Assembly (NCBI RefSeq): GCF_036039175.1
Contig: NZ_JAYXKP010000002.1
Span: forward strand, 186,001-250,000
From: Marinilactibacillus sp036039175
GTDB taxonomy: Bacteria; Bacillota; Bacilli; Lactobacillales; Carnobacteriaceae_A
Length of the DNA stretch: 64,000 nt
Direction: 5' to 3'
The notes below the pieces were generated by a model. The model ran no database searches, was not told the origin of the DNA, and saw only the letters and a list, made by a program, of their open reading frames with translations. Shown here piece after piece: positions 16,537 through 26,047 of the stretch (positions are counted from its first letter, which is position 1; every line of letters starts with the position of its first letter). The position numbers and the translations under genes were made by a program.

Positions 16537-18912
16537 TTATTTAAACGTTACATTCGTAGCACCGCTACCACCTTGATTCGCTGGAGCATCAGCATATGTT
16601 TTTACTTGAGAATGTTTTTTTAAATAATCTTGAACGGCTTTTCTGACTGCACCAGTCCCCATCCCGTGAATGATCGTTACTTTAGGATAGTTAGACAAAA
16701 TAGCTTGATCAAGATATTGATCTAAACGGTTTATAGCTGACTCCACTCTTTCTCCTCTTAAGTCTATTTCTGTAGATACAGATCCCATAGAGTAAGATTT
16801 CAATGAAGCACGTGCTTGTTTCGGTTCTTTTTCAGCTTGAGTCTGCGTAAGGTCACTTTCGTTCAGCTTCATCTTCAACATGCCCATCTGCACGACCCAT
16901 TGCTTGTTACCGGATTTTTCAATCACAATACCTTTTTGACCTAAAGATTCTACTTGAACAGAGTCTCCTGGTTTCAGTTCTTTTTTGCGCTTTTGTTTCT
17001 GAAGCACTTTATTTTTCTGTAATGCCGCTTCTTCTGTCTTCAAGTTAGCTAGTTTCGTCTGAGCATCTATGAATTCGTGCTCTTTGACATTTGCACCGGC
17101 TTGTCCTTCAAGCTGTCTCTGTCTCAAATTATCTATAATTTCATTAGCATCTTTTTGAGCACGTTCAATAATTTTATTGGCTTCTGATTCAGCTTTCTTC
17201 TTAAGATTATCTTTTTCAATCTCATAATCTTTGAATGCCGTCTTCAGCTCCTCGTGAATCTTATGGGCATTTTTCAGTTCTTCTTTAGTAGATATCGTTG
17301 CTTGGTCTGCTTGTTTTCTTTTTGTTTCTAGATCCTGAATCATCTCATCAACACTCTGACTTTCACCACTCATCAATTGTCTAGCTGATTCGATAATGGT
17401 TTCTTCAAGCCCTAATCGCTTAGCAATTTCAAATGCGTTACTTCGTCCTGGTATTCCTATTAATAAACGATACGTAGGACTCAAAGTCTGAACATCAAAC
17501 TCCATACTGGCGTTGATCGTCTGAGGACGATTATACCCATAAGCTTTTAACTCCGGATAGTGTGAAGTAATCAGTACATAGCTACCTTTAGCAGCGATTG
17601 CATCAAGCATTGCGATTGCTAGAGCAGCACCTTCTTGAGGATCTGTACCAGCTCCCAGTTCATCTAGTAAGATCAAACTGTTTTCATCAATCTTACTTAA
17701 TATATTGACAATATTCGTCATATGGGATGAGAACGTCGATAAACTCTGTTCAATCGACTGTTCATCACCAATATCTGCAAATACACTTGAAAAAACGCCC
17801 ATGACACTTTCCTCTTCCACAGGAATCTGCAATCCAGATTGTCCCATCAATTGAAGTAAGCCAAGTGTTTTTAAGGCAACAGTTTTTCCTCCTGTATTCG
17901 GTCCGGTGATGATCATTGTTTTATACTGTTCACCTAGAATCAAGTCATTTGCTACAACGTCACTTTCTTCTAGTAAAGGGTGTCTTGCCTGAATAAAGGA
18001 GACATGATTCTCTTTACTGATCAGTGGTCTGATTCCTTTGATTTCCCGTGCATACTTCGCTTTAGCATTCACAAAATCCAGTAAAATCAGAACCGTCATG
18101 TTCTGTTCGATCTCAACAGTGTGCGGCATAATTTCGTTTGTTAGTTCAGCTAGAATTCTTTCGACTTCACTACGCTCTTCACTTTGGTATTGTTTCAGAC
18201 GATTATTCAAATCTACAACACTTTGTGGTTCTATGAAGAGCGTTTGTCCAGTTGAACTTTGGTCATGTACAACACCACCAAAGGTCGATTTGTTCTCATG
18301 CTTCACTGGAATCACGTAACGGTCGTTTCGCATAGTAATGATCGCATCTGTTAGAAATCTTGCCTGACTTCCTCTAACAATACTCTCAAGCTTCTGACGT
18401 ACTCTGTTTTCAGTTTGTTTGATAGCCGTTCTAATCCCTCTTAATTTCGTACTTGCGTCATCTAGTACGTATCCACCTTCATCTACAACCGAATAAATGG
18501 TTCTCTCAAGCGGTCTGAGTGAGACAAATTGATTACTGACTTTGTAAAGCTGATTTAATTCTATTTCGTCTTCTTTTAATTGGGTAAAGAATTGGCTGAT
18601 TTCTCTTACACTCCGGATCACTTTACCGATTTGAGCAATCTCTTGGCCATTCAATGCAGCACCGATATTCGCACGCTTCAAATGTGGTCTGATATCCAAG
18701 AATGGTGATAATGGGATACCCCCACGCATTTTCAGTATTCTAACACCATCATCAGTCTCTTCTTGTCTTGTTTTCACTTCTTCATAATCTGATGAAGGAG
18801 AAAGTGCCAGGATTTTCTCTTTTCCTAAACTTGAAACTGCATGAGTTGATAGTTGATTCATCACTTTAGGAAAATCCAACGTTTTGAATGATTTTTCGAT
18901 TTTCATCTTCAT
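16537..18912 (-). CDS. mutS2: Endonuclease MutS2
   Basis: 791 aa. MutS2 acts on branched DNA and, in Bacillus, on collided ribosomes. The core/clamp region (about 1-290) is followed by the ATPase with Walker A GPNTGGKT, Walker B ILLDELGAGTDP, then a long coiled coil (about 515-640), a linker with a KOW-like segment (KPGDSVQVESLGQKG), and a C-terminal Smr nuclease domain (IDLRGERVESA, IIHGMGTGAVRKAV). A GAGAGG sequence lies about 12 nt before the start codon; a second ATG two codons on (MKIEKS) has no better SD. An intrinsic terminator separates it from cvpA. Confidence 0.94.
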   Translation of the reverse strand: MKMKIEKSFKTLDFPKVMNQLSTHAVSSLGKEKILALSPSSDYEEVKTRQEETDDGVRILKMRGGIPLSPFLDIRPHLKRANIGAALNGQEIAQIGKVIRSVREISQFFTQLKEDEIELNQLYKVSNQFVSLRPLERTIYSVVDEGGYVLDDASTKLRGIRTAIKQTENRVRQKLESIVRGSQARFLTDAIITMRNDRYVIPVKHENKSTFGGVVHDQSSTGQTLFIEPQSVVDLNNRLKQYQSEERSEVERILAELTNEIMPHTVEIEQNMTVLILLDFVNAKAKYAREIKGIRPLISKENHVSFIQARHPLLEESDVVANDLILGEQYKTMIITGPNTGGKTVALKTLGLLQLMGQSGLQIPVEEESVMGVFSSVFADIGDEQSIEQSLSTFSSHMTNIVNILSKIDENSLILLDELGAGTDPQEGAALAIAMLDAIAAKGSYVLITSHYPELKAYGYNRPQTINASMEFDVQTLSPTYRLLIGIPGRSNAFEIAKRLGLEETIIESARQLMSGESQSVDEMIQDLETKRKQADQATISTKEELKNAHKIHEELKTAFKDYEIEKDNLKKKAESEANKIIERAQKDANEIIDNLRQRQLEGQAGANVKEHEFIDAQTKLANLKTEEAALQKNKVLQKQKRKKELKPGDSVQVESLGQKGIVIEKSGNKQWVVQMGMLKMKLNESDLTQTQAEKEPKQARASLKSYSMGSVSTEIDLRGERVESAINRLDQYLDQAILSNYPKVTIIHGMGTGAVRKAVQDYLKKHSQVKTYADAPANQGGSGATNVTFK

Positions 18913-18950
18913 TCTATCAAGCCTCTCTAATTCGTATTAACAGGTACCGA

Positions 18951-19006
18951 CAAAAAAAGTGTTGCTGGATACGCGCATTTCAGCCTACGTATACCAGATC
19001 AACACC
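18951..19006 (-). terminator. Intrinsic terminator or attenuator between cvpA and mutS2
   Basis: On the minus strand GTGTTG-CTGG-ATACG and CGTAT-CCAG-CAACAC pair with two small bulges around a 14-nt loop, and TTTTTTT follows immediately. Only 38 bp remain between the T run and the mutS2 start, too little for an ordinary separate promoter. Confidence 0.8.
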
Positions 19007-19042
19007 ATTATATTTGTCGTCTGATGCTCGTTCATTTTAAAA

Positions 19043-19618
19043 TTATTCAGTTATACCGTCTTCTCTTAAACCTTCTTGGATCCACCACTCGTAGATATTA
19101 GAAGATAATTCTGGCGTATCAGATACAATTTTCTTTGCGATTGCACTTGATTCAAACTGATTTTGAATCCAACCTACTGGTACAGTAGACAATAAGAATA
19201 ACACTAGAAAAATCCCAACGTATTGGACGAGCAATCCGATGATTGCGCCACCGATGGCATTCAGCTGTTTTAACAATGGAATCTCTGAAATGAAATTTAG
19301 TAGACCACCGATGAAGCGTGTTGCGATCCAACCGATAATCAAGATTCCTATAAAGCCAACACCATTATAAAAACCTTGATCTAAATTAAAGGTAATCTCT
19401 CTTCCGTATAAGACAAAAGGATTATCTGTGGCTGAAACTGGACTCGGGTAAGGCACGAGCATTCTTACAAATTCACTGACTTCCTGGTAGTACTGTAATG
19501 CAACATAAAAGGATATAGAGTATCCGATTGTTAAAACTAATTGTAAAATTAGTCCTCTTCTTGCTCCGCTGTAGAGCGCTATGAGTAATAAAAACACTAT
19601 AATTAGAGTGAATACCAT
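19043..19618 (-). CDS. cvpA: CvpA-family membrane protein
   Basis: 191 aa with four transmembrane segments (about 2-20, 24-44, 84-106, 122-146), the CvpA-family pattern (YSGARRGLILQLVLTIGYS at the start; GGAIIGLLVQYVG in TM4). Members are linked to envelope integrity and, in E. coli, colicin V export; the exact role in Firmicutes is unknown. Encoded 41 bp after zapA, before mutS2, as in Bacillus (yshB). Confidence 0.85.
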   Translation of the reverse strand: MVFTLIIVFLLLIALYSGARRGLILQLVLTIGYSISFYVALQYYQEVSEFVRMLVPYPSPVSATDNPFVLYGREITFNLDQGFYNGVGFIGILIIGWIATRFIGGLLNFISEIPLLKQLNAIGGAIIGLLVQYVGIFLVLFLLSTVPVGWIQNQFESSAIAKKIVSDTPELSSNIYEWWIQEGLREDGITE

Positions 19619-19659
19619 GGTACTTTTGCTCTCCTTAATGGCTAAACGATCAAGTTAAG

Positions 19660-19926
19660 TCATGAACGTTCATTTTCCAATTCATTTATTCTTTCTTCGA
19701 GCTTCACTATTTTCTTCTTCATCTCGAGTTGATCTGAAACAGCATTGATTGCCATTAACATAGCTCTCTTCTCCGGATCTAGACCTTTAGTCATTTCTTT
19801 CAATTGGTTCATCTGTTCGTCCACTGTCTGAGCAACGGTTTTCATATGCTGCTCTGAGCGTGGCCCTACGATCGTATACGTTTCGCCAGCAATGTTAGCT
19901 TTGAACCTTCTCTTTTCTTCAGGCAT
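19660..19926 (-). CDS. zapA: Cell division protein ZapA
   Basis: 88-aa FtsZ-ring bundling protein. N-terminal beta hairpin (FKANIAGETYTIVGPRSEQHMKTVA) followed by a long C-terminal coiled coil (about 35-88). SD AGGAGGCAG lies upstream of ATG. First gene of the zapA-cvpA-mutS2-trxA cluster. Confidence 0.92.
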   Translation of the reverse strand: MPEEKRRFKANIAGETYTIVGPRSEQHMKTVAQTVDEQMNQLKEMTKGLDPEKRAMLMAINAVSDQLEMKKKIVKLEERINELENERS

Positions 19927-20086
19927 AGACCTGCCTCCTAGATATGCAAATTCCTTATTATAATAACATGAAAAAAAAGAACTTGCACCAATTGCTTATT
20001 ATTTACCTCTTTAAGCTCTTCATTATTTTTGATATTTCTAAATTCCATTCATCTCTTTAATGACTTTTCACTACTTATTCGAAGCC

Positions 20087-20133
20087 AAAAAGCGATCAAG
20101 TAATCCTGAATTTCAGGATCACCTAATCGCTTT
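20087..20133 (-). terminator. Terminator of pheST
   Basis: Minus-strand AAAGCGAT and ATCGCTTT enclose a second stem GATCCTGAA/TTCAGGAT; TTTTT ends it. Confidence 0.8.
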
Positions 20134-20208
20134 GATAGGATTCGTTCACTTTACAAAACGTAAAAGGCCACGTTGTTTCAGAACTTAGTTGTATCCACGT
20201 ATCTTATT

Positions 20209-22626
20209 TTAACGTATTTCAGCATCCAATTCTTGAACAAGTGCTGCTTTTACTTTTTCAAAGTCTTGGTTCACTTCATCTTCTTTTAAAGTTGCTTCAG
20301 GATTCAGATAAGATAGTGAATATCCTAAGGATTTCTGACCTTCTCGGATATGTTCTCCTTGGTAAAGATCAAATAACTGGATGTTTCTCAGCCATTTACC
20401 ACCGTTTGACTCAATCGTTGCAATAACCTGATTGTGTGTCACTGTATCTTGAACAAGCAAGGCAATATCACGAGAAGTTCCTGGATATTTTGGAATCGTC
20501 TGATAGCGAACGGGATCTTTGCCAGACTGAACAAGTGCTTCAATGCTCATTTCGAACACGAAAGTATCTTCTAAATCAAATTTTTGTGCAATGAGTGGAT
20601 GGATTTGTCCAATAACACCTATCACATCATTTCCGATACGAATCTCAGCTGTTCTTCCAGGATGGAAGTCTTCTAAGGTTTTAATAGCTGTGAAGGAAAT
20701 TTTTTCACTGAATCCAATAGACTCAAGTAATTCTTCTACAATTCCTTTCAAAGTAAAGAAGTCTACAGCTTGCGCTTTTGACTGCCACGTATTTTCAGAT
20801 AAAGATCCTGTAATCAGACCTGCTACATGTTCTTCCTCAGTAGGCAATGCAGAAGAGTTGTTTTCGTAGAATACATGTCCTACTTCATATAAAGCACTGT
20901 TTTTAGTCTGACGTGCCGAGTTGTACGCCGCATTATCAATTAGACCACTAATTAAGCTCAGTCTTAGGGACTTGTGTTCTTCACTCATTGGCCAATCCAG
21001 TTCTGTTGTGTTAGAAGGTTTCAAACTAAATCTTGCTGCTTTTTCAGGAGTCGTTAGTGCATAACTGATTGTTTGAGCCAGCCCACTCCCTTCAAGGTAT
21101 CTACGTACGTAACGCGTCAGACGCTGTTTGTCCGTTAATTCTCCTGGAGTAGATTCCATCACGGGTAGTGTTGAAGGAATTTTGTTATACCCATAAATAC
21201 GTGCCACTTCTTCAAGAAGATCTGCTTCAATCGAAATATCCCATCTTCTCAATGGTACTGTTACAATAAACTGATCTTCAATCAATCTATATTCAAATTG
21301 TAACCTTGTGAAGATTGAAGCTACTTCTTCAAGGGAAAGAGCCGTTCCTAATGCATGATTAATTTTTGTAACAGTGATTGAAACTTCTTTTTCAGTTGCC
21401 TGTTGATCGTTTGCTTCAGCTACTCCAGAAATGATTGTACCCTTACTAATTTCTGCCATTAAAACCGCTGCATGGTCCAAAGCATCTTGAATGGTGCCTA
21501 GATTCAATCCACGTTCAAATCTTGAACTCGATTCACTACGAAGGTTCAATGATTGAGCCGTTTTACGGATTAAAGAAGATTCAAAAACTGCTGATTCTAT
21601 AAGAACTGTACGAGTTGTTCCAGTTACGTGTGTGTTTTGTCCACCCATAACTCCTGCTAGTGCAACAGGTTTACTTCCATTTGTCACGACTAGATTCTCA
21701 GTTGTTAATACTCTTTCTTGTCCATCAAGTGTTGTCATGGCTTCATCACTTTGCGCTCTTCTTACATGGACTTCTTTGGAATCCAATAAATCGTAATCAA
21801 AAGCATGCAACGGTTGTCCGTATTCCAACATAATATAGTTCGTAACATCGACGACAGAATCGATTGGACGAATCCCAGCGCTCATAAGTCTGCGTTGTAA
21901 CCATAAAGGACTTTGGGTAACCTTAAGATTCGTTACGATACGCGATTTATAATAAGGTGTATCTTTTGGATCTTCAACAGAAACACTGATCCATTCCTCT
22001 ATCGAACTCGATGGATCTTCTGTGACCTGAATATTTTCAAAAGTCGGTTCTTGAGACAAGATTGCACCGGCTTCAAACGCTACTCCACGCATACTCATTG
22101 CATCGGCCCTGTTCGGTGTAATATCTAAGTCAATCAACACATCGTCTAGTCCAAGATAAGTTAACGCATTTTCACCAACGACAGCAGTTCCTGGCAAAAG
22201 ATATAAACCATCTTCTGCATACTTGGGAATGACTGAATCTGAAAATCCTAGTTCATCAAGCGCACATAACATACCGTTTGAGACATGCCCTCTTAACTTA
22301 CTTTTTTTGATTTTAAAATTCCCTGGAAGTCTTGCGCCAGGTAGAGCCACGATGACTTTCTGGCCTTTATCTACGTTAGGAGCCCCACAAACGATTTGGA
22401 ACAGTTCTGATTCGCCAACATCTACTTGTGTGATGTTTAAGTGATCGGAATCTTCCATTTTTTCAATAGATTTTACTTCTCCGACTACAATATTTTTTAA
22501 GCCTTTGCCCATTTCGATGAGACTATCCACTTCAATACCAGTCAACGTAATCTGGTCAGCAAGCTTTTCAGGCGTTGTGTTTTCTAAATTCAAATAATCT
22601 GATAACCAGTTGTATGATACTTTCAT
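20209..22626 (-). CDS. pheT: Phenylalanyl-tRNA synthetase beta subunit
   Basis: 805 aa. An N-terminal EMAP/tRNA-binding fold (about 40-150, LKNIVVGEVKSIEK and QIVCGAPNV) is followed by the B3/4 editing domain, B5 domain, catalytic-like core and a C-terminal ferredoxin-fold anticodon-binding domain (RYQTIPKYPGTSRDIALLV). Forms the alpha2-beta2 enzyme with PheS, encoded 6 bp upstream. Expression is controlled by the upstream T-box. Confidence 0.96.
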   Translation of the reverse strand: MKVSYNWLSDYLNLENTTPEKLADQITLTGIEVDSLIEMGKGLKNIVVGEVKSIEKMEDSDHLNITQVDVGESELFQIVCGAPNVDKGQKVIVALPGARLPGNFKIKKSKLRGHVSNGMLCALDELGFSDSVIPKYAEDGLYLLPGTAVVGENALTYLGLDDVLIDLDITPNRADAMSMRGVAFEAGAILSQEPTFENIQVTEDPSSSIEEWISVSVEDPKDTPYYKSRIVTNLKVTQSPLWLQRRLMSAGIRPIDSVVDVTNYIMLEYGQPLHAFDYDLLDSKEVHVRRAQSDEAMTTLDGQERVLTTENLVVTNGSKPVALAGVMGGQNTHVTGTTRTVLIESAVFESSLIRKTAQSLNLRSESSSRFERGLNLGTIQDALDHAAVLMAEISKGTIISGVAEANDQQATEKEVSITVTKINHALGTALSLEEVASIFTRLQFEYRLIEDQFIVTVPLRRWDISIEADLLEEVARIYGYNKIPSTLPVMESTPGELTDKQRLTRYVRRYLEGSGLAQTISYALTTPEKAARFSLKPSNTTELDWPMSEEHKSLRLSLISGLIDNAAYNSARQTKNSALYEVGHVFYENNSSALPTEEEHVAGLITGSLSENTWQSKAQAVDFFTLKGIVEELLESIGFSEKISFTAIKTLEDFHPGRTAEIRIGNDVIGVIGQIHPLIAQKFDLEDTFVFEMSIEALVQSGKDPVRYQTIPKYPGTSRDIALLVQDTVTHNQVIATIESNGGKWLRNIQLFDLYQGEHIREGQKSLGYSLSYLNPEATLKEDEVNQDFEKVKAALVQELDAEIR

Positions 22627-22632
22627 TTTATC

Positions 22633-23679
22633 CTATCCCTTCACCTTGAATTGTTCTAAGAATCTCTGGTCGTTCAAGTAAAAATTACGGATATCATCGA
22701 CTCCGTACTTCAGCATTGCGATTCGGTCTGGTCCCATTCCAAATGCGAATCCACCATAAATCTCTGGATCTACACCGGACATTCTCAGCACTTCTGGATG
22801 TGTCATACCGGCTCCAAGAATTTCAATCCATCCTGTTTGCTTACAGACATTACATCCTTCTCCACCACATTTAAAGCAGCTGACATCGACTTCTACAGAA
22901 GGCTCCGTAAACGGGAAGTAACTTGGACGCAATCTAATTTCACGATTTTCTCCAAACATTTTCTTAGCTAATGCTTCAAGTGTGCCTTTAAGATCAGCCA
23001 TCGTAATATGCTTATCAATGACCAAACCTTCAATCTGGTGAAATTGATGAGAGTGCGTTGCATCATCTGTATCACGACGATAAACTTTACCAGGACTAAT
23101 TATTTTAAGCGGTCCTTTTGAAAAATCATGCTTTTCAAGTGTTCTTGCTTGAACTGGAGATGTATGTGTCCGCAATAAAATCTCGTTAGTTATATAAAAT
23201 GTATCTTGCATATCCCGAGCAGGGTGATTTTGTGGAAGATTCACTCGTTCAAAGTTGTAATAGTCTTCTTCTACTTCATTTCCTTCAACAATCTGATAAC
23301 CCATTCCTAAGAAAAGATCTTCAATTTCTTCTATACTTTGCGTGATGACATGCGCTTGACCTTTTTTCGGTTTAATACCTGGAAGTGTGACATCCAATGT
23401 TTCTTCTGAAAGGCGCTTGTTCAAAACTTCTTTTTCAATAGACGCTTTCGTTTCAGTTAGTTGCGTCGCGATTTCGTCTCTGACTTTGTTTCCCAACTGT
23501 CCAATTACAGGACGCTCTTCAGCGGATAAATCTTTCATCCCTTTAAGCACTTGTGTTAACGCACCTTTTTTCCCTAAATAAGCGACTCTTAATGTTTCTA
23601 ATGCTTCCATAGTTGTTATTGCACTGATCTCAACTCTTGCTTTTGCTGAAATGTCTGATAATCTATCTTTTAATTCCAT
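22633..23679 (-). CDS. pheS: Phenylalanyl-tRNA synthetase alpha subunit
   Basis: Catalytic subunit charging tRNA-Phe. Start chosen at 23679 (MELKDRLSDI) because GGAGAGAG lies just upstream; the frame opens further up inside the leader RNA. The 348 aa have an N-terminal coiled coil (about 1-85) and the class II core with motif 2 (RRDTDDATHSHQFHQIEG) and motif 3 (GGFAFGMGPDRIAMLKYG). A Cys4 cluster CFKCGGEGCNVCKQTGW, typical of many bacterial PheS, is present. Transcribed from the T-box leader with pheT. Confidence 0.96.
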   Translation of the reverse strand: MELKDRLSDISAKARVEISAITTMEALETLRVAYLGKKGALTQVLKGMKDLSAEERPVIGQLGNKVRDEIATQLTETKASIEKEVLNKRLSEETLDVTLPGIKPKKGQAHVITQSIEEIEDLFLGMGYQIVEGNEVEEDYYNFERVNLPQNHPARDMQDTFYITNEILLRTHTSPVQARTLEKHDFSKGPLKIISPGKVYRRDTDDATHSHQFHQIEGLVIDKHITMADLKGTLEALAKKMFGENREIRLRPSYFPFTEPSVEVDVSCFKCGGEGCNVCKQTGWIEILGAGMTHPEVLRMSGVDPEIYGGFAFGMGPDRIAMLKYGVDDIRNFYLNDQRFLEQFKVKG

Positions 23680-23710
23680 ACTCTCTCTCCTTTGTTTATG
23701 TAGTTTTTGA

Positions 23711-23980
23711 ACAAAAAAAGACCCCATCCCAATATAGGGACGAGGTCAACACGCGGTACCACCCTTGTTTAAAACTGGATCAAGCCAGTCTTACACTTCT
23801 GCATAACGGCGCATACCGAGATTTCTTCTGTCATACGAAATCTGCTTTAACCAGAGCAAAAGATCCGCAGATCTGAAACTCTAGAACGTTGAAAGTGAAC
23901 TTCATTCAGCTTTTTATACGAATGCTTTCAGCCAATGGCATTCGCTCTCTTGATAATCCACTGAATTACTCTTTTTCAAC
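23711..23980 (-). promoter_or_regulatory. T-box riboswitch (phenylalanine) of pheST
   Basis: The minus strand carries the T-box core GGGTGGTACCGCG (23752-23764), followed by a terminator (GACCTCGTCCC, ATATT, GGGATGGGGTC, TTTTTTT). Stem I closes with GTTGAAAAAG/CTTTCAAC. The loop just inside the 3' arm has TTC (23897-23899), a phenylalanine codon, in the specifier position, and an AGAGAG and GGCTGAAAGC segment fits the K-turn/loop region. Uncharged tRNA-Phe should favour the antiterminator. Confidence 0.93.
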
Positions 23981-24017
23981 AATAGCTTTTCATTTATATT
24001 ATTGGTTTTGAAACCGA

Positions 24018-24365
24018 TTATAGGTGTTTATGGCATTCCTCAGCACTGATCCATTCGTCAGCCCAGCCTTGTACCTCTCTCATAACTGTTTCAAGAGCTG
24101 CGCCCTTTGACGTTAGACGATATCCAGATTTGATTTCGCAATCTTCATCAAGATTCTTAGTCACGATATCAGCCTGTTCAAGTTCTTTCAGTCTTTCTAC
24201 TAGAACACGATCACTTACATCAGGTATCGATTCCGAAAGATCTTTGAAACGACGAGGTCCATCCAATAAAACATCAATAATGAGTCCAGTCCATTTTTTC
24301 CCTAGTATAGAAAATGTTTGCTCAAACTTTGGACAAATGATTTTATTCTCTGTTGCTTCAATCAT
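24018..24365 (-). CDS. HxlR-family transcriptional regulator
   Basis: 115-aa winged-helix regulator of the HxlR/YodB family: CPKFEQTFSILGKKWTGLII starts the domain, followed by the FKDLSESIPDVSDRVLVERL recognition region and a wing. A cysteine at residue 11, as in YodB/HypR redox sensors, could make it thiol- or quinone-responsive; this is inference. SD AGGTGAAC. No target gene is adjacent, since it lies between the pheS leader and mgtE. Confidence 0.88.
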   Translation of the reverse strand: MIEATENKIICPKFEQTFSILGKKWTGLIIDVLLDGPRRFKDLSESIPDVSDRVLVERLKELEQADIVTKNLDEDCEIKSGYRLTSKGAALETVMREVQGWADEWISAEECHKHL

Positions 24366-24485
24366 GTATGTTCACCTCTACTTTCAAACAACAATAGTAT
24401 ATCATCAATAAGAACTTTTTGTAAGTAAATAGAAGAAAAAGTTGAATTTCTGACATATCATCGATCAATCTTGAGCTATTGCCCT

Positions 24486-25850
24486 TTATAAGTGCTCAAG
24501 GAAAAGCGTTGCAATAGAAAAATAGATAAATAATCCCAGTGAATCATTAATTGTTGTAATAAACGGACCTGATGCTACTGCTGGATCAATTTTAAATTTG
24601 TTAATAATTACAGGAATAACGGTCCCCATAACTGTAGATACACTTACCGTTAGTAACATTGACGCACTGATAATTAAAGCTAGTACACCATTTCCATGAA
24701 GAACGAACACAATACCACTCACAACAACTGCTGCTAAGATACCAATTAGTACACCTGCTCCAAGTTCATTTTTAATCGTCTGGAACAAGCTTTCTTTGTC
24801 TTGATCATCTTCAATTGTTAGATTACGAACCGCTACCGCTAATGCTTGTGTACCTACGTTACCGGCTGTATCCATGATCATAGGAATAAATGCTGCTAAT
24901 AATACAACGGACTGTAATGTCTCTTCGAAGAAACTGATTAGACTTCCAGTAATCATTCCTAAGAATAAAAGGATGACTATCCACGGTGCTCGTGCTTTCG
25001 CTGTTTTAAATGGCGTCATTTTTCTATCGTCTGTCCCTTTTTTGATTGCTGCAAAGTCATTGAAATCCTCTGTTACCTCGTCTTCTAAAACGTCCATAAT
25101 ATCATCGACCGTTACGATACCCAACATAGAACCATTGTGTGCAAGCACTGGTAAAGCAAGTAAATCGTAATCTTGAATGACTCTCGCAACGTTTTCCTGA
25201 TCTTCATCCACTTTGACCGAAACAACTTGACTAAACATAATGTTTTCAACTGTTTCTGTTTCAGGAGAAAGTAATAGGTCTCTTAGTGACAGAACTCCTA
25301 ACAATCTTTCCTTTTCATCGACCACATATAAGTAATAAATTGTTTCTGCTTTTTTACCGATATTTCTCAATTTTTTAATAACTTGATCTAGAGTTAACTT
25401 GTAATTGATTTTAATAAACTCCTTGGTCATAATTGACCCAGCAGTTTCTGGTGCATAAGACAATAGTTCCTGTACGCGTTCACTTTCGCGGTCATCCATC
25501 ATAGAAAGCAATACTTGATTATCTGTATCATCACTTTCGTTTAAAAAATGCGCTACATCATCGGCCGCCATATGGTTGAACACTTTAGCCATGTATTCGT
25601 CTGGAAGGTACTGGACAGCAGCTTCTTGATCTTCTGTCTCCATCCATTCAAATATCTCAGCAAATTCTTCAGGATCGAGAAAATGAGAAATCTTTCGCTT
25701 TTTTTCTGGATATAGTAAATGGAATATTTCGTGCTGATCTCTGTCATGTAACTTAAGAAATAATTCTCTGAACTGTTCGCGATCGTCTTTTTTAGCTGCT
25801 GAAAAAATTTGTTCGTAGTGTTTTTGTTTGTTATCTTTGATAAATTTCAT
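24486..25850 (-). CDS. mgtE: Magnesium transporter MgtE
   Basis: 454-aa Mg2+ channel. The N-domain (about 15-130, superhelical, with LLLSMMDDRESERVQELL-type repeats) is followed by two CBS domains (about 135-255; GVLSLRDLLLSP, GIVTVDDIMDVLEDE), a plug helix and five transmembrane helices (about 285-454, including PMIMDTAGNVGTQALAV of the pore). CBS Mg2+ binding closes the channel. The AAGGA SD of mgtE lies inside the last codons of an upstream 26-codon ORF, and a terminator lies further upstream, so expression is probably controlled in the leader. Confidence 0.93.
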   Translation of the reverse strand: MKFIKDNKQKHYEQIFSAAKKDDREQFRELFLKLHDRDQHEIFHLLYPEKKRKISHFLDPEEFAEIFEWMETEDQEAAVQYLPDEYMAKVFNHMAADDVAHFLNESDDTDNQVLLSMMDDRESERVQELLSYAPETAGSIMTKEFIKINYKLTLDQVIKKLRNIGKKAETIYYLYVVDEKERLLGVLSLRDLLLSPETETVENIMFSQVVSVKVDEDQENVARVIQDYDLLALPVLAHNGSMLGIVTVDDIMDVLEDEVTEDFNDFAAIKKGTDDRKMTPFKTAKARAPWIVILLFLGMITGSLISFFEETLQSVVLLAAFIPMIMDTAGNVGTQALAVAVRNLTIEDDQDKESLFQTIKNELGAGVLIGILAAVVVSGIVFVLHGNGVLALIISASMLLTVSVSTVMGTVIPVIINKFKIDPAVASGPFITTINDSLGLFIYFSIATLFLEHL

Positions 25851-25856
25851 TTTCTA

Positions 25857-25937
25857 TCATCCTTCACTGAGTATACCTTTGGAGGCACTTTTTTGATTTG
25901 ATTTACTTATTGATAAAAAACTGGGACTGGCATCCAT
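25857..25937 (-). CDS. Leader ORF upstream of mgtE, 26 aa
   Basis: ATG 25937 follows a very strong SD (GGAGGTGAGG, about 2-6 nt spacing) and opens 26 codons (MDASPSFLSISKSN... to ILSEG) ending in TGA 6 bp before the mgtE ATG. It is rich in Ser (8) and Lys, with no membrane segment. The mgtE SD is located in its final codons, so its translation should affect mgtE initiation. TTTGGAGG, which contains its SD, is exactly complementary to CCTCCAAA near codons 19-21, so the RNA could hide its own start. No homologue is recognised. Confidence 0.5.
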   Translation of the reverse strand: MDASPSFLSISKSNQKSASKGILSEG

Positions 25938-25973
25938 TTGCCTCACCTCCAAATTTACTAGTTAGGATATGCT

Positions 25974-25998
25974 CAAAAAAAACATGCACTTAGCATGT
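25974..25998 (-). terminator. Attenuator-like terminator in the mgtE leader
   Basis: Minus strand ACATGC, TAAGT, GCATGT, then eight T. It lies about 45 nt after the predicted mgtE transcription start and before the leader ORF. No minus-strand gene lies upstream that it could otherwise serve. Confidence 0.65.
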
Positions 25999-26047
25999 AC
26001 TTTTAGTAGAGACTTCCTTTTAACCTTCTCTTTCCAATCGACAATTC

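Noticed and set aside
25851..26041. M-box Mg2+ riboswitch before mgtE
   Set aside because: A GGTGAGGC-like core is present, but the leader is too short and the other conserved M-box segments are not visible; the core is better explained as the SD of the leader ORF.
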